From contig JAHENN010000157.1 in NCBI GenBank assembly GCA_018609665.1, positions 1 through 7,305 on the forward strand: DNA of 7,305 nucleotides, written 5' to 3'. Source of the stretch: Haloarculaceae archaeon. GTDB lineage: Archaea > Halobacteriota > Halobacteria > Halobacteriales > Haloarculaceae. Numbering within the stretch: position 1 is the first letter of the stretch; every line of letters begins with the position of its first letter. Below, in pieces: positions 6,797-7,305 of the stretch. Below the pieces are notes generated by a model. The model made no database searches. It was given only the letters and a program-made list of their open reading frames with translations, and was not told the DNA's origin. Both the position numbers and the translations under genes were made by a program.

Positions 6797-6828
6797 AAAA
6801 CCCCCACCCAGCTTCCGCTGAGTGGGGG
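6797..6828 (-). terminator. rRNA operon terminator after 5S
   Basis: On the minus strand CCCCCACTCAGC and GCTGGGTGGGGG form a 12-pair stem (one T-G wobble) closed by a GGAA (GNRA) tetraloop and followed at once by TTTT. It starts 12 bases after the 5S 3' end. This is a strong hairpin/T-tract terminator and implies that no tRNA is co-transcribed beyond 5S. Confidence 0.8.
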
Positions 6829-6839
6829 TGAAATGAGTG

Positions 6840-6961
6840 GGAGGCGGCGAACCGGATTTCCCAGAGGCTCGCGCACTCCAGTACTCGCCGGAACGCTGGC
6901 GGGCTTATCTTCCGTGTTCGGGATGGGTACGGGAGTGTCCCCGCCGCTGTGGCCGCCTTAA
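6840..6961 (-). rRNA. 5S ribosomal RNA
   Basis: The minus strand starts TTAAGGCGGCC and contains the conserved CCCGUACCCAUCCCGAACACGG-type loop, GATAAGCCCGCCAGCGTT, GAGTACTGGAGTGCGCGAG and GGTTCGCCGCC. The last pairs with the 5' GGCGGC to close helix I. The length of 122 bases and the sequence fit haloarchaeal 5S rRNA. It is the third rRNA of the operon, transcribed after 23S. Ends are set by helix I and could be off by 1-2 bases. Confidence 0.96.
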
Positions 6962-7003
6962 CGCCGACTCGCGGAGTCGAACCGCGACGTGGTCCAACGT
7001 CGG
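6962..7003 (-). ncRNA. tRNA-like processing element upstream of 5S rRNA
   Basis: Directly before 5S the minus strand has a perfect T-arm mimic, CGCGG-TTCGACT-CCGCG (6986-6970). It is followed by GTCGG (6968-6964), which pairs with CCGAC (7003-6999) like an acceptor stem. The 3' side ends two to three bases from the 5S 5' end. In Haloferax volcanii a tRNA-like structure before 5S is cut by tRNase Z to make the 5S 5' end; this element has the features for the same job. The rest of the 23S-5S spacer (7004 to about 7063) includes the inverted repeat cgcccg (7034-7039) / cgggcg (7052-7057), probably part of the 23S processing region. Confidence 0.7.
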
Positions 7004-7063
7004 TGGTGCCGTATGTACGTGCGATCCAGTTTACGCCCGGACCCGCTTCATCGGGCGGAGCGA

Positions 7064-7305
7064 CAATGATTGGTGGCTTCGGCCGGTTAGTGCTCGCGGG
7101 CTGAACGCCTCGTCGCCTCGGCGCGTACACCCCGAGTCTATCGAACTCGTCTTCTACGAGAGACCTCGGCGACGCTTCTTTTCCAGGTGGGTTTCCGGCT
7201 TAGATGCATTCAGCCGTTACCCCGTGGTGCGTAGCTGCCCGGCAGCGCCCTTCCGGACGACCGGTACACCAGTGGCACCCAACCGTAGTTCCTCTCGTAC
7301 TATAC
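7064..7305 (-). rRNA. 23S ribosomal RNA, 3' end (partial)
   Basis: The minus strand from the right edge contains the sarcin-ricin loop AGTACGAGAGGAAC (7301-7288), then GGTTGGGTGCCACTGGTGTACCGG, GCATCTAAGCCGGAAACC, and a tail GCACTAACCGGCCGAAGCCA resembling the conserved 23S 3' terminus. Only about 240 bases of the roughly 2,900-base gene lie in the window. The exact 3' end near 7064 is estimated from the AAGCCA segment expected to pair with the 23S 5' end, so it may be off by several bases. Confidence 0.93.

Noticed and set aside
6768..7130. 120-codon minus-strand frame
   Set aside because: It lies across the 23S 3' end, spacer, 5S rRNA and terminator, so it is not a protein gene.

Overview
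The window looks like chromosomal DNA from a haloarchaeon (class Halobacteria). The evidence is high GC with C/G-ending codons, proteins rich in Asp and Glu, a TATA box about 25 bases ahead of an ATG (leaderless style), and 23S/5S rRNA of haloarchaeal type with a tRNA-like element just before 5S. The genus cannot be fixed from this sequence alone.

Layout, left to right. (1) Bases 7-1767, plus strand: a pentapeptide-repeat protein fused to a two-helix potassium-channel-like pore domain. (2) Bases 1768-2187: no gene seen, apart from a hairpin directly after the stop. (3) Bases 2188-2263, minus strand: an intact tRNA-Cys(GCA) with a TATA-like element. (4) Bases 2300-3370: no intact gene, but two decayed coding remnants on the plus strand. 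One is the tail of a Pro/Thr-linker plus membrane-anchor protein. The other is the front of a Tat-exported PQQ-like beta-propeller protein with two in-frame stops and a frameshift. (5) Bases 3377-5179, plus strand: a complete ABC exporter half-transporter. (6) Bases 5353-5427, minus strand: a degenerate second copy of tRNA-Cys that has lost its promoter element and several base pairs. (7) Bases 5517-6710, minus strand: an acyl-CoA dehydrogenase with its own promoter. (8) Bases 6797-7305, minus strand: the 3' end of an rRNA operon, read as 23S 3' end, spacer with tRNA-like processing element, 5S rRNA and a strong hairpin/oligo-T terminator.

The genes do not form an obvious pathway. The context reads as the downstream flank of an rRNA operon. 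Haloarchaeal rRNA operons often end in tRNA-Cys. Here the operon terminates right after 5S, and two tRNA-Cys copies in the same orientation lie further downstream, bracketing the ABC exporter and the decayed propeller gene. The most distinctive observations are the duplicated and decayed tRNA-Cys locus, the propeller-protein graveyard between the copies, the pentapeptide/ion-channel fusion, and the displaced putative catalytic glutamate of the acyl-CoA dehydrogenase. I found no CRISPR array, insertion sequence, integrase, defence system or clear new multi-gene system.
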